From: Porphyromonas vaginalis
Lineage (GTDB): Bacteria; Bacteroidota; Bacteroidia; Bacteroidales; Porphyromonadaceae
DNA: 64,000 nt
NCBI RefSeq assembly: GCF_958301595.1
Contig: NZ_CATQJU010000001.1
Span: 248,001 to 312,000 of the forward strand
Reading direction: 5' to 3'
Position 1 is the first letter of the stretch. The number at the start of each line of letters is the position of its first letter. A program made the position numbers and the translations under genes. This document shows, in pieces, positions 45,190 through 54,484 of the stretch. Below the pieces are notes generated by a model. The model saw only the letters and a program-made list of their open reading frames with translations. It was not told where the DNA came from and made no database searches.

Positions 45190-46068
45190 ATGGCATCACT
45201 CAAAGTAAGACAGGGCTGGGACCGCACGGTCTATCTAGTCAATATCGTACTCGCCTGCATTACCGTCATACCGCTCTTTCTCATCATCGGTAAGATCGTC
45301 CTAGAGGGGTACCAGCAGATCAACTGGGACTTCTTTACCAAGACGGCACCGACAGCTGTCGAGGCGATGATGGCTAAGCGCGCCAACACGATCGAAGGCT
45401 CTCGCACGATACTCCCAGGCGGTATCGCTAATGGTATCGTCGGCACCCTCCTCATGACCCTCGTAGCCTCTATCATCGCTATCCCCATAGGGCTCCTAGG
45501 CGGTATCTATCTCTCGGAGAATAGATCCACACGCCTCGCCAATGTAGTACGCTTCGTCACGGACCTGCTACAAGGCACCCCCTCGATCGTCATCGGTATC
45601 ATCGTATACGCGTGGGTGGTACTGCCGATGCGAGGCTACTCGGCTCTAGCCGGTGCTGTGGCTCTGGCGATCATGATGCTACCGCTCATCATACGCTCTA
45701 CCGAGGAGACGCTGGCGAGACTGCCTAAGTCCTTCAAAGAGTCGGCACTTGCTCTCGGATGCTCCTACCGCAAGATGGTGCTCAAGATCCTCCTCCCCTC
45801 TGCTATGGGTGGTCTGCTGACAGGCATCCTGCTAGCGGTGAGTCGTATCATCGGCGAGACGGCACCGCTCATCATGACCGCTCTAGGCAGTGCCCGCATA
45901 TCGTGGACGCTCGACACGCCTTCGTCGGCCGTGCCGCTACTCATCTGGGAGTTTTACAGTGACCCCAACCTTCAGGAGATGATCTGGAGCTCTTCGCTCT
46001 TTCTCCTACTCCTAGTGCTCCTTCTAAACTTTATCGCCAAGCGTATCTCCGATCGGACACGCTACTAG
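45190..46068 (+). CDS. pstA: Phosphate ABC transporter permease PstA
   Basis: The 292-residue permease has six hydrophobic segments and the family segments DLLQGTPSIVIGIIVYAW and ESALALGCSYRKMVLKI, with PSAMGG following. It is the partner of PstC in the membrane channel. pstB follows after 22 bp. Confidence 0.95.
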   Translation: MASLKVRQGWDRTVYLVNIVLACITVIPLFLIIGKIVLEGYQQINWDFFTKTAPTAVEAMMAKRANTIEGSRTILPGGIANGIVGTLLMTLVASIIAIPIGLLGGIYLSENRSTRLANVVRFVTDLLQGTPSIVIGIIVYAWVVLPMRGYSALAGAVALAIMMLPLIIRSTEETLARLPKSFKESALALGCSYRKMVLKILLPSAMGGLLTGILLAVSRIIGETAPLIMTALGSARISWTLDTPSSAVPLLIWEFYSDPNLQEMIWSSSLFLLLLVLLLNFIAKRISDRTRY

Positions 46069-46090
46069 TAACTTCTTTTTTGTCCAAAGC

Positions 46091-46879
46091 ATGACTCCAA
46101 ACTCTATACAGACGACAACGCCCGAAGTGGTCCTCCAACTAGACAACGTAAGCATCTGGTACACTCCTGAGAAGAGTGCCGTGACCAACGTATCTGCGGA
46201 GATCTACGACCACGAGATCACCGCCATCATGGGCCCTAGTGGTTGTGGCAAGAGTACCCTGCTACGTGCCATAAACCGTATGCACGAGCTTTACCCCGGC
46301 ATACGTACCGATGGGCGCATCCTCCTACAGGGAGAGAATATCTTAGAGAAAGACCCGATGGTCGTCCGTCGTATGGCGGGGATGGTCTTCCAGCAGCCGA
46401 ACCCCTTCCCGACGATGAGCATCGCCGACAATGTGATGGCGGGCTACAAGCTCAACGGCATCAAGGTCTCCAAGGAGCAGCGCGAAGAGATCCTTACCAC
46501 CTCTCTGCAGTCGGTCGGACTCTGGGAGGAGGTCAAGGACAGACTAGACAAGCGTGGCTCCTTCCTCTCGGGGGGACAGCAACAGCGTCTATGCATCGCT
46601 CGTGCCTTAGCACTGCGTCCTCGGCTACTCCTGATGGACGAGCCGACCTCCGCACTAGACCCGATAGCGACCAATCGCATCGAGGAGCTGATCCTAGAGC
46701 TCAAGAAGGAGATAGCCATCCTCATCGTCACACACAATATGGGGCAGGCGGCACGCATATCCGACCGCTCGATGTTTATGTATCTCGGTGAGCTGGTCGA
46801 GTATGACCGCACCGACAAGATGTTTACCAACCCCAGCGATCAGCGCACCGAGGACTACCTACAGGGCAACTTCGGATAA
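46091..46879 (+). CDS. pstB: Phosphate ABC transporter ATP-binding protein
   Basis: The 262-residue ATPase drives phosphate import. Walker A GPSGCGKST lies near residues 49-57, the signature LSGGQQQRLCIARAL near 158-172, Walker B LLLMDEP near 180, and the H-loop in VTHNMGQA. The length and C-terminal end (TEDYLQGNFG) are those of PstB. Confidence 0.97.
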   Translation: MTPNSIQTTTPEVVLQLDNVSIWYTPEKSAVTNVSAEIYDHEITAIMGPSGCGKSTLLRAINRMHELYPGIRTDGRILLQGENILEKDPMVVRRMAGMVFQQPNPFPTMSIADNVMAGYKLNGIKVSKEQREEILTTSLQSVGLWEEVKDRLDKRGSFLSGGQQQRLCIARALALRPRLLLMDEPTSALDPIATNRIEELILELKKEIAILIVTHNMGQAARISDRSMFMYLGELVEYDRTDKMFTNPSDQRTEDYLQGNFG

Positions 46880-46952
46880 AACATCGTACCTTAGATCTGC
46901 CATACAGACAGACACTCACACGATCAAGTAAAAAACGTAACTGTCACAGCCT

Positions 46953-47690
46953 ATGTCACCCAATATGGATCACCACGTCGTCCTGATCAAGGAAGACTTC
47001 AACGTACTCAACAAAGTGATCGCTCGCCAAGTAGAGATCATACAGCAGCTCCTCAGCGGGATCGTCGAGCCTGACGACTACGAGCACATCGAGATGAATG
47101 AGACGATCATAGATAGCCTAGAGGTCAAGATAAGGAGCGAGGTCATCAACGGGATCGTACTCTACACCCCTCGCGCCTCTGAGGCTAGGCGTATGTTTGC
47201 CCTGCACGATATGACCAGCTATCTAGAGCGCATCGGTGATCTGCTGCTCAATGTAGCCAACTTCACCCGTACGATCGACTCTAGCAATGGACTCTACCTC
47301 CAGTACGCTGGTACGCTACACGAGATGCTCTCGGAGACTTATCAGATGGTCACCGACGCGGTCACTTCGTTCTTTGCCGGAGACTCTGACCTCTCGCGAC
47401 GAGTCATCCGTCGAGACACCCATGTAGACGATCTACACTATCAGATCAACGACTCGCTGCCCCAGGCACTCCTAGATGCGGAGCAGACTCCCGACGTAGA
47501 CTCCATACAGGCTTCACTGGCAATCAGTAGCATAGCCTACAATCTGGAGCGCATCGGCGACAATGCGACAAACATCGCCGAGGCGGCTATCTTCCATTCA
47601 GAAGGCAAGAACCTACTACACGCTAAGAGTCAAAAAGTAGAGATCCCCACCGAACAAGAGCTAGATAACTATGGACAAGAAGAAGTTTAG
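46953..47690 (+). CDS. phoU: Phosphate-signalling protein PhoU
   Basis: The 245-residue all-helical protein has the two PhoU repeats, visible in the two copies of E-R-I-G-D (YLERIGDLLLNVAN and NLERIGDNATNIAEA), which bind metal ions. PhoU links transporter state to the PhoR kinase and keeps the Pho response off in high phosphate. Its 3' end overlaps the response-regulator start by 20 bp. Confidence 0.93.
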   Translation: MSPNMDHHVVLIKEDFNVLNKVIARQVEIIQQLLSGIVEPDDYEHIEMNETIIDSLEVKIRSEVINGIVLYTPRASEARRMFALHDMTSYLERIGDLLLNVANFTRTIDSSNGLYLQYAGTLHEMLSETYQMVTDAVTSFFAGDSDLSRRVIRRDTHVDDLHYQINDSLPQALLDAEQTPDVDSIQASLAISSIAYNLERIGDNATNIAEAAIFHSEGKNLLHAKSQKVEIPTEQELDNYGQEEV

Positions 47691-48372
47691 ACTACTCCTC
47701 GTTGATGATGAGGAGGACCTCCGAGAGATACTCACCTTCAACCTCGCTGGCGAGGGATACCAAGTCTCCACAGCCGCCAACGCTGAGGAGGCACTCAAGA
47801 TGCCACTCGAGGAGTATCACCTACTCATCCTCGACGTGATGATGCCTGGCATGAGCGGCTTCAAGCTCGCTGAGGTCATACGACGAGACAAAAAGCTCAC
47901 CACACCCATCATCTTCCTCACTGCCAAGGATACTGAAAACGATCTCCTCACGGGCTTTAACATCGGAGCCGACGACTATATGGCGAAGCCTTTCTCTATC
48001 AAAGAGCTACAGGCGCGTGTCCAAGCGGTTCTCATGCGCTCCCTGCAGGGCGGACTAGACTTCGAAGAGAGTCAGATAGAGATCGGCACGCTCCTCATTG
48101 ACCTAGATACCAAGCAGGTCTTCGTTGATGGCGAGCCTATAGATCTAACCAAGAAAGAGCTCGAGATACTCATCTTACTGGCACGCGACCCCAGCAAGGT
48201 CTTCTCACGTGAGGAGATCCTCGACCGCGTGTGGCGAGAGGATGTATTCGTTATGGAGCGCACTATCGACGTACATATCACCCGCATACGCAAGAAGCTA
48301 CGTGGTAGCGGAGTCAAGATCATCAACCGCTCAGGCTTCGGCTATTGCCTCGTCGAGGAGGAGGCGCAGTAG
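47671..48372 (+). CDS. PhoB-like response regulator
   Basis: The 233-residue OmpR/PhoB-family regulator has a receiver domain with DDEED near residue 12, the phosphoacceptor Asp in LLILDVMMPG (about residue 55), and Lys in DYMAKPFSIKE. The C-terminal winged helix includes VWREDVFVMERTIDVHITRIRKKL (in parts). It starts inside phoU, 20 bp before its stop, and precedes the kinase gene. Regulation of the upstream pst genes is the likely job. Confidence 0.92.
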   Translation: MDKKKFRLLLVDDEEDLREILTFNLAGEGYQVSTAANAEEALKMPLEEYHLLILDVMMPGMSGFKLAEVIRRDKKLTTPIIFLTAKDTENDLLTGFNIGADDYMAKPFSIKELQARVQAVLMRSLQGGLDFEESQIEIGTLLIDLDTKQVFVDGEPIDLTKKELEILILLARDPSKVFSREEILDRVWREDVFVMERTIDVHITRIRKKLRGSGVKIINRSGFGYCLVEEEAQ

Positions 48373-48414
48373 TTCCCATTTACCTAACACACCCCTATCG
48401 TTACCGTCCTAACT

Positions 48415-50235
48415 ATGAGTCAGTACAACTATAAGTCCAAAGTCCTTATCTCCGCAGCCCTACTCTTTATCCTCTTTGGCGGGATCATCTACTTCGTACA
48501 GCGCGCCTCCGAAAAGGAGATCAAGACCAAAGCACTCGTATCATACCTCGAGCAGGCCGCCGACTGTGTCGATAGTTACATAGCGGACTACGAAGCTCAC
48601 CCGCAGGTGCCAGGGCGTGACTCGCTCTCAGCCTTTAGCAACTGGCCTGATCAGAAGAATCTAGGGCACTTCTTATCCTACCTCCCGGACAATCTACGCT
48701 TTACGATCATCAACCTAAAGGGCGACGTCTACTTTGACAACGTCACCCAAGGGCCAATCCCTGAGAACCACCTCTCACGCGTAGAGCTACAGCAGGCCAA
48801 CCTCAATGGCACAGGCACCTCCAAGCGGTATAGCGAGACGCTCCGTGAGGACTTCTACTACTTTGCCAAGCAGTACAAAGATCAGGGGTACTACATCCGT
48901 GTAGCTATACCCTACCATATAGACTATGTCAATTACTTTCGCTCCAATCACTTCTTCCTCCTCCTCATCGTTGGCATCTTCAGCCTAGCACTGCTGGCGG
49001 TGGTCTTCTTTACCGACCAATTCTCTCGCTCGGTGCGTAAGCTTCACGACTTTGTAGCGAAGGCGCAGGCTGGTGAGGAGTACGAGTCTGTCACTTTTCC
49101 CAAGAGTGAGATCGGAGAGCTAGGAGAGCAGCTCAAGAAGATCTTTAAGATGCTCGAAGAGAGCAATACCCGCTACGAGATCGAGCGCGAGAAGCTCATA
49201 CAGCACTTCGCTAGCTCCGACGCTGGCATCTCTTTCTTTAGTGCGGAGAGCAAGTTTATCTATGCCAATAGCCACTTCATACAGAATCTCAACACCCTCG
49301 TCGACACCCCTACCTTTATCATCGACGAGCGCATCCTCGACTACCCTGAGCTTTACCAGGTCAAGACGCTTCTAGCCGACCAAGAGGCTCGCCCAGGTGC
49401 CGCTCCTCGCTCCACACGATACATCATCGACAAGGATGGGTCGCACATAGAGGTGCGCGCCCAGTTCTTCCCGGACAATAGCTTTGAGATCGTCCTGACC
49501 AATGTGACTAAGAAGGAAAACGATCGTCGCCTCAAGCACGACATGACCAATAGCATCGCCCACGAGCTACGCACGCCGGTCACTTGCGCCCGTGGTTACC
49601 TCGAGACAATACTCAACCAGCCACTCCCTGAGGAGAAGCAGCGCTACTTCATCGAGCGGACGTACAATCAGATGATCCGTCTCTCACAGCTCATCAGCGA
49701 CGTCTCTATGATCACCAAGCTGGAGGAGGCGAGCGACCTCTACGCCCTGCAGGAGCTAACCCCGTACAGTGTCGTCGAGGAGGTCAAAGCAGCCCTAGAG
49801 ATCAAGCTACAAGAGGCGCAGATGACCGTCTGCAATCGAATACCCGAGCAGACCACCGTACAGGCCAATCACTCGCTACTCTATGCTGTCTTTGCCAATC
49901 TAACGGAGAATAGCATCCGCTACGCTGGCTCTGGCACCACTATAGAGATCGATCAGACGATGGAGGACGAGCACTACTACTACTTCACCTTTGCCGACAA
50001 CGGACCTGGCATCCCCGAGAGCGAGAGCCTGGCTAAGATCTTCGACCGCTTCTACCGCATCGATGAGGGTCGCAGTCGGGAGATGGGCGGATCAGGACTG
50101 GGCCTCTCCATCGTACGCAATGCTATCCGCTTCCACGGTGGCGAAATCTCAGCAAAGAACAGACCCACGGGAGGTCTCGAGTTCTTCTTCTCGCTAGCCA
50201 AGAGCACCCCCGACAAGACAGCCCAAGCGCACTAG
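48415..50235 (+). CDS. PhoR-like sensor histidine kinase
   Basis: The 606-residue kinase has an N-terminal membrane segment (about residues 10-28), a periplasmic domain, a second segment (about 178-200), a HAMP/PAS-like region (200-370), and a HisKA box with the phospho-His in SIAHELRTPVT. The ATPase domain shows NSIRYAGSG, DNGPGIPES, FDRFYRIDEGRSREMGGSGLGLSIV (in parts). It follows the response regulator by 42 bp. With a large extracellular domain it may sense more than the PstSCAB state, but that is inference. Confidence 0.9.
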   Translation: MSQYNYKSKVLISAALLFILFGGIIYFVQRASEKEIKTKALVSYLEQAADCVDSYIADYEAHPQVPGRDSLSAFSNWPDQKNLGHFLSYLPDNLRFTIINLKGDVYFDNVTQGPIPENHLSRVELQQANLNGTGTSKRYSETLREDFYYFAKQYKDQGYYIRVAIPYHIDYVNYFRSNHFFLLLIVGIFSLALLAVVFFTDQFSRSVRKLHDFVAKAQAGEEYESVTFPKSEIGELGEQLKKIFKMLEESNTRYEIEREKLIQHFASSDAGISFFSAESKFIYANSHFIQNLNTLVDTPTFIIDERILDYPELYQVKTLLADQEARPGAAPRSTRYIIDKDGSHIEVRAQFFPDNSFEIVLTNVTKKENDRRLKHDMTNSIAHELRTPVTCARGYLETILNQPLPEEKQRYFIERTYNQMIRLSQLISDVSMITKLEEASDLYALQELTPYSVVEEVKAALEIKLQEAQMTVCNRIPEQTTVQANHSLLYAVFANLTENSIRYAGSGTTIEIDQTMEDEHYYYFTFADNGPGIPESESLAKIFDRFYRIDEGRSREMGGSGLGLSIVRNAIRFHGGEISAKNRPTGGLEFFFSLAKSTPDKTAQAH

Positions 50236-50291
50236 TTCAGGCCGATCGTTGCGGTCGGCTCTAAGCGACACTCCTCTAGACGAAGGATAGC

Positions 50292-50423
50292 TTTCCAACC
50301 TTGGAAAACAAAGTTTCCAGCGTTGGAAAGGAAAGTTTCCAACCTTGGAAAAAGATATTTCCTCCCTTGGAAAAAGAAGTTTCCTCCCTTGGAAAACTAT
50401 TTTTCCAAGGGAGGAGACGTTTT
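50292..50423 (+). repeat. Palindromic-unit array, class C
   Basis: Six perfectly phased 22-bp units start at 50292, 50314, 50336, 50358, 50380 and 50402. Cores are TTTCCAACCTTGGAAA, TTTCCAGCGTTGGAAA, TTTCCTCCCTTGGAAA and, last, TTTCCAAGGGAGGA. A GATCCGAC segment follows, similar to the GATCGGAC that follows the class A arrays. It lies between phoR and the MITE. Confidence 0.9.
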
Positions 50424-50498
50424 GGAAACTTTACAAAACGATCCGACCCCTCCGCTTCTGACTCCTATCAGATAGCGGAGAGGTCGGAACAGCTTAGT

Positions 50499-50675
50499 GG
50501 AGACTGTTGCAAAAGTCAACAGTCTCACAATCTTGCTCGCAAGATTGTCTAGACTTTGCAGAAAGGATGAAGCGCAAGGCGCTAAGGGTGAGGTCTGAAG
50601 GGAGCATACCTCCGTATGTGACCGAGGCCGAATCCCGAAAGCAACACAGCGATTCGCCTTTATGCAACAGTCTCT
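50499..50675 (+). mobile_element. MITE-like element with GAGACTGTTGCA ends
   Basis: It is about 177 bp with terminal inverted repeats GAGACTGTTGCA (50500-50511) and TGCAACAGTCTC (50663-50674). It holds no gene, has an internal perfect stem ACAATCTTGC/GCAAGATTGT (50527-50548) and a left-end hairpin. An inverted, one-end-less copy lies at 40631-40784; solo ends lie at 11532-11558 and about 59131-59145. Confidence 0.75.
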
Positions 50676-50710
50676 AGTGGGAAGTGAGTCGCCCTCTAGA
50701 AGCGACAACG

Positions 50711-51562
50711 CTAGAGCAGGTGACGCTCAGCGTGGTAAGAGGAGCGCACCAGAGGACCGCTCTCCACATGGCGGAAGCCTTTGTCTAGAGCTATCTCCCG
50801 TAGCTCGGCAAAGCGGTCAGGATGCACATACTCCTGCACGGGATAGTGGCGACGAGTGGGCTGGAGATATTGACCGAGCGTGAGGATGCTACAGTCCACC
50901 TGACGCAGATCGTCCATCGTCTCGAGGATCTCCTCCTGCGTCTCGCCTAGACCGAGCATCAGCCCCGTCTTAGCGGGTAGCCCCGCCTCAGCAATCTGTG
51001 CCAAGACGGAGAGACTGCAGTCATAAGTAGCTCGGCTGCGTACCACAGGCGTGAGCCGTCGCACGGTCTCCATATTGTGCGCCACCACCTCGGGGCGCTC
51101 CTCTAGGATCGGCGCAATGAGCTCTGCCTGCCCGTCGAAGTCGGGTATCAGCACCTCGATCGTAACGCCAGGGCACAGCTCACGTATCTGTCGTATTGTC
51201 TCGACCCAATGGGCACTGCCCTTGTCGGGCAGGTCGTCACGATCCACACTGGTGACCACCGCATGCTTGAGTCCGAGGGCGCGGACACTCTCAGCGACGT
51301 GACGAGGCTCCGCTGGATCTAGCGGTAGCGGGCGACCCGTCTCTGTATTGCAAAACTTACAAGCTCGCGTACAGACCGCACCTCCGATCATAAAGGTGGC
51401 GGTGCCTCGTGACCAGCACTCGCCTTGATTAGGACAGCGACCGCTCGTGCAGATGGTGTGCAGGCAATGCTTCTGCAGCACCGCACGCGTCTCGTCGTAG
51501 GTTACATCGCTACCAAGCTTGATCTTGAGCCACTCAGGCTTACGTATGTGGGGTTGCTTCAT
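50711..51562 (-). CDS. lipA: Lipoyl synthase
   Basis: This 283-residue radical-SAM enzyme inserts sulfur into octanoyl groups of lipoyl-dependent complexes. The auxiliary cluster motif CTSGRCPNQGEC (about residues 38-49) and the radical-SAM motif CTRACKFC (about 64-71) are both intact, and the C-terminal RSSYHAE supplies the Ser ligand. It starts 8 bp after the DPP IV gene and may be co-transcribed with it. Confidence 0.96.
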   Translation of the reverse strand: MKQPHIRKPEWLKIKLGSDVTYDETRAVLQKHCLHTICTSGRCPNQGECWSRGTATFMIGGAVCTRACKFCNTETGRPLPLDPAEPRHVAESVRALGLKHAVVTSVDRDDLPDKGSAHWVETIRQIRELCPGVTIEVLIPDFDGQAELIAPILEERPEVVAHNMETVRRLTPVVRSRATYDCSLSVLAQIAEAGLPAKTGLMLGLGETQEEILETMDDLRQVDCSILTLGQYLQPTRRHYPVQEYVHPDRFAELREIALDKGFRHVESGPLVRSSYHAERHLL

Positions 51563-51570
51563 CAGCCTTT

Positions 51571-53736
51571 TTACTTCAGCTTACGATCGAGGAACTCAAT
51601 GATGCGACTGTAGAGATGCTGCCTATTGTTGCCTCCATAGATGCTGTGATCCTTGTCGGTGTAGGTCGCCATCTCAAAGGGTATGTCCGCCTTGACCAGC
51701 TCGGTGGCTAGACGCATCGTGTTTTGCAGATGCACATTGTCATCAGCCGTGCCGTGGATGACAAGTAAATCGCCATGTAGATTGTGAGCGATAGACAGGA
51801 CTGAGGAAGCCTCGTAGCCCTTGTTATTGACTTGTGGCGTCGCCATAAAACGCTCTGTGTAAACCGTGTCATAAAAGCGCCAATCGGTCACAGGAGCTAC
51901 AGCTACACCAGCACGAAAGACCTTGCCACGGCAGAGCGACATGAGCGTATTGTACCCACCGAAACTCCAGCCAAAGATAGCAATGCGCTCTCCGTCGATA
52001 TAGCTAAACTGCTTGGGCAGTGCCTCAGCAGCTGCGATCTGGTCGCTACTCTCGCGCAGACCTAGCTCACGATAGGTGCACTTGCGCCACTCGGTGCCAC
52101 GGCCACCTGTACCACGTCCGTCCACACAGACGACTACATAGCCAGCCTGAGCGAGCGCATACTCCCAGCCGATGTAAAACTGATCCAGCACCTCCTGCGA
52201 ATCGGGGCCACTGTACTGATGCATCACCGTGGGGTAACGCTTGCTCGCGTCAAAGTGTGGCGGGCGGATCATCCAGCCATGGAGCGTGCGTCCTGGAGCC
52301 ACCTCAATGGTAAAGAACTCCTTGTCGTTGTAGTCATATCCCTTGAGTTTAGCAACCAGCTGGGCGTTGTCTTCGAGCGTACGGATCACCTTGCCCTCCT
52401 TTGCCGTGCGGATTGTCGTGATAGTAGGCGTCTTAGCATTGCTATAGCTATTGATGAAGTAACTATAGTCTTGCGTGAAGCTAGCGCGATTGATGCCAGC
52501 CTCTCCCGCTAAGACGGTCGTCTTGCCCCGTGGAGTCGTCTTGAGGACTCGTCTCTGGGTAGGCGTCTCGTCGGCAGCCTGGTAGTAGACGTTGCCCTCG
52601 CTGTCGCAGCCGTAGAAGCTGATGATGTCCCAGTTGCCCTGCGTCAGGCGCTTCTGGAGTGCTCCATTCGTACCATACTTATAGAGCTGCGTAGAGCCAT
52701 CGCGCTCGCTCAGCATGACTATGCCATCGGGTACGAAGCGCATGGAGTTGATAAACTCATTGTTGATGTATCGCGGATCTTGCTCACGAAGGGTCAGACG
52801 AGGCGTACGGCTCTTCGGATTGATGCGGTACACCTTGAGGTCGTTCTGCAGACGATTGAGCGTGACGGCTGCTAGATCGCTGCCCCAACCGGTGAAGACG
52901 ATGCGAGGTATGTAGCCGTCCGCATCCAGCGGTAGCTCCACACGGTCGATGCGCTTGAGCTCGAGGTTGTAGAGATGTAGTGAGACGGTAGAGTTTTCCT
53001 CGCCCACCTTGGGGTACTTGTAGACATAGTCCGTGGGATAGAGATCGTCTCCGTAGATCGGCATCGAGTAAGCCTTGACGTGACTCTCATCACTGCGTAC
53101 GAAGGCTAGGAAGTCGCTCTGGGGGCTCCACTCCATCAGGCGTGTCGTGCTAAACTCCTCTTCGTACACCCAGTCGGTCGATCCGTTGATCACTTCATTG
53201 CGCTTACCATCTGTGGTGACCTGCACCTCTGAGTTGAAGTCAAACTTCTTGATGTATATATTATTGTCTCTGACGAAAGCGACCATCCGCCCGTCAGGAC
53301 TGAAGGTAGGGATCATGATATCTCCCTCAGTAAGCGGCTCACAAAGGTTGCGACGCACATCGTAGTGGGTAGCGCGCATCGTGTAGGAGCGTCGATAGAT
53401 CGGCTTGATGTCGGTGTAGATCAGGATGTGATGTCCCGAAGGGGCTATGTCGTAGTCCCAAATCGCCTGGAGATCGCACTCACGAGCCTTGGCAATGTCA
53501 AAGAGCGTATCGACAGCCCGTCCCGTAGCGTACTCATACTTGACGATACGCTGGTAGTCATCGCTGATGAGCGTGTAGTGCTTGCCATCGGGTAGTGAGC
53601 GAAAGCCGTTGCCAGCACCACGAGCAGCAAATGCGCCCGAGGTAACCTCAGGAAGTGTTATCTCCCTCTGCTGCTGGGCAACGAGCGTGAGTGAACAGAG
53701 GAGTATGAGGGTGGTAAAGAGAGTGCGAGTACGCAT
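51571..53736 (-). CDS. dpp4: Dipeptidyl peptidase IV (S9B family)
   Basis: The 721-residue serine exopeptidase removes X-Pro (and X-Ala) dipeptides from peptides, a key step in peptide use by asaccharolytic Porphyromonas. There is a Sec signal peptide (ends VAQQQ), then a beta-propeller with the substrate-binding double Glu in DWVYEEEF. The alpha/beta-hydrolase domain has catalytic Ser about 591 in GWSFGGY, Asp about 666 in GTADDNVH and His about 697 in DKDHS. Length and residue positions are nearly those of P. gingivalis DPP IV. I use the symbol dpp4 descriptively. Confidence 0.93.
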   Translation of the reverse strand: MRTRTLFTTLILLCSLTLVAQQQREITLPEVTSGAFAARGAGNGFRSLPDGKHYTLISDDYQRIVKYEYATGRAVDTLFDIAKARECDLQAIWDYDIAPSGHHILIYTDIKPIYRRSYTMRATHYDVRRNLCEPLTEGDIMIPTFSPDGRMVAFVRDNNIYIKKFDFNSEVQVTTDGKRNEVINGSTDWVYEEEFSTTRLMEWSPQSDFLAFVRSDESHVKAYSMPIYGDDLYPTDYVYKYPKVGEENSTVSLHLYNLELKRIDRVELPLDADGYIPRIVFTGWGSDLAAVTLNRLQNDLKVYRINPKSRTPRLTLREQDPRYINNEFINSMRFVPDGIVMLSERDGSTQLYKYGTNGALQKRLTQGNWDIISFYGCDSEGNVYYQAADETPTQRRVLKTTPRGKTTVLAGEAGINRASFTQDYSYFINSYSNAKTPTITTIRTAKEGKVIRTLEDNAQLVAKLKGYDYNDKEFFTIEVAPGRTLHGWMIRPPHFDASKRYPTVMHQYSGPDSQEVLDQFYIGWEYALAQAGYVVVCVDGRGTGGRGTEWRKCTYRELGLRESSDQIAAAEALPKQFSYIDGERIAIFGWSFGGYNTLMSLCRGKVFRAGVAVAPVTDWRFYDTVYTERFMATPQVNNKGYEASSVLSIAHNLHGDLLVIHGTADDNVHLQNTMRLATELVKADIPFEMATYTDKDHSIYGGNNRQHLYSRIIEFLDRKLK

Positions 53737-53780
53737 GGATTAGAGATTAGAAGTTAGAGATTAGAGATTCGAGGCAAGAC

Positions 53781-53820
53781 CATAGCGTAGACCCCGAGAG
53801 AGAGCCTACGCTATGGTGCT
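53781..53820 (-). terminator. Hairpin after META lipoprotein copy 1
   Basis: CATAGCGTAG pairs with CTACGCTATG around 17-18 bases, 16 bp after the gene stop. The same hairpin recurs after copy 2 at about 54428-54460. Confidence 0.65.
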
Positions 53821-53835
53821 ATGTAAGGGGGGGGA

Positions 53836-54273
53836 TTACTTGCGCTTGAAGGTTAGGCTAGGCTGCCCCGAAGCGTCGTGTGTAGAGTAAAGCTTGAGCG
53901 TGTTCGCTCCATCCATACGAAAGGCTTTAGCCTCCTGTAGAGCTGCTAGGAAGATACGCTCGTACATCATATTGGAGCATGCCATGCGAGTAGCCATCAT
54001 GTCTCCGACCTTGATGCGACCGTCAGAGTAGACAAAGCACTCACCACCATAGCTATTGCAAGCAGCTTGACCAGAGATACTTGCTCCGCTGATGCTGATA
54101 GTAGCTGTCTGAAGCGCATCCTTATTGATCTTGATGCCATCCATGTGCGTAAGCTCCCAAGAGCTACCGTCGAGTGAGGCCAGATTGATCTTGCTACCGT
54201 TCTTACTAGAGCCGCAGCTGACGCAGAGTAGCGTAGTCAGCATGAGTAGTGCTACAAGATAGATTCTCTTCAT
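53836..54273 (-). CDS. META-domain (HslJ-like) lipoprotein, copy 1
   Basis: The 145-residue protein has a lipobox LLCVSC (Cys 20) and a META/HslJ domain: LDGSSWELTHMDG, AACNSYGGE, then VGDMMATRMACSNMMYERIFLAAL and a beta-strand end. HslJ-type proteins are linked to heat or stress tolerance; the function here is unknown. It is 94% identical to the copy at 54485: all nine differences fall in residues 80-106 and none elsewhere. This copy keeps the more usual ATRMAC form and follows a murI 3'-end remnant. Confidence 0.85.
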   Translation of the reverse strand: MKRIYLVALLMLTTLLCVSCGSSKNGSKINLASLDGSSWELTHMDGIKINKDALQTATISISGASISGQAACNSYGGECFVYSDGRIKVGDMMATRMACSNMMYERIFLAALQEAKAFRMDGANTLKLYSTHDASGQPSLTFKRK

Positions 54274-54300
54274 AGTGATTCGTTTGCTATTGGTTATTCA

Positions 54301-54429
54301 TTAGTATTGTGATAGAGACAGATGCTCTACCGATATGGGTGTGTCAAAGAATATGGATGCCGTACGGGAGAAGCGCTCCGTCTGCTCCGTCGTGTAGTAA
54401 CGTGTCGTGCCACTATGCGTGAGCTGAGC
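54301..54429 (-). pseudogene. Duplicated 3'-end remnant of murI
   Basis: It is nearly identical to the last about 43 codons of murI (54950-55078), including the stop codon, but has no start and joins directly to the hairpin that follows META copy 2. A GCC-ACTATGCG stretch replaces GCC-TCCACGCG. It marks one end of the 649-bp duplication. Confidence 0.85.
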
Positions 54430-54484
54430 GTAGACCCAGCGAGAGGATCTACGCTATGGCTATATGTCGTGACGGGCGTGGAGA

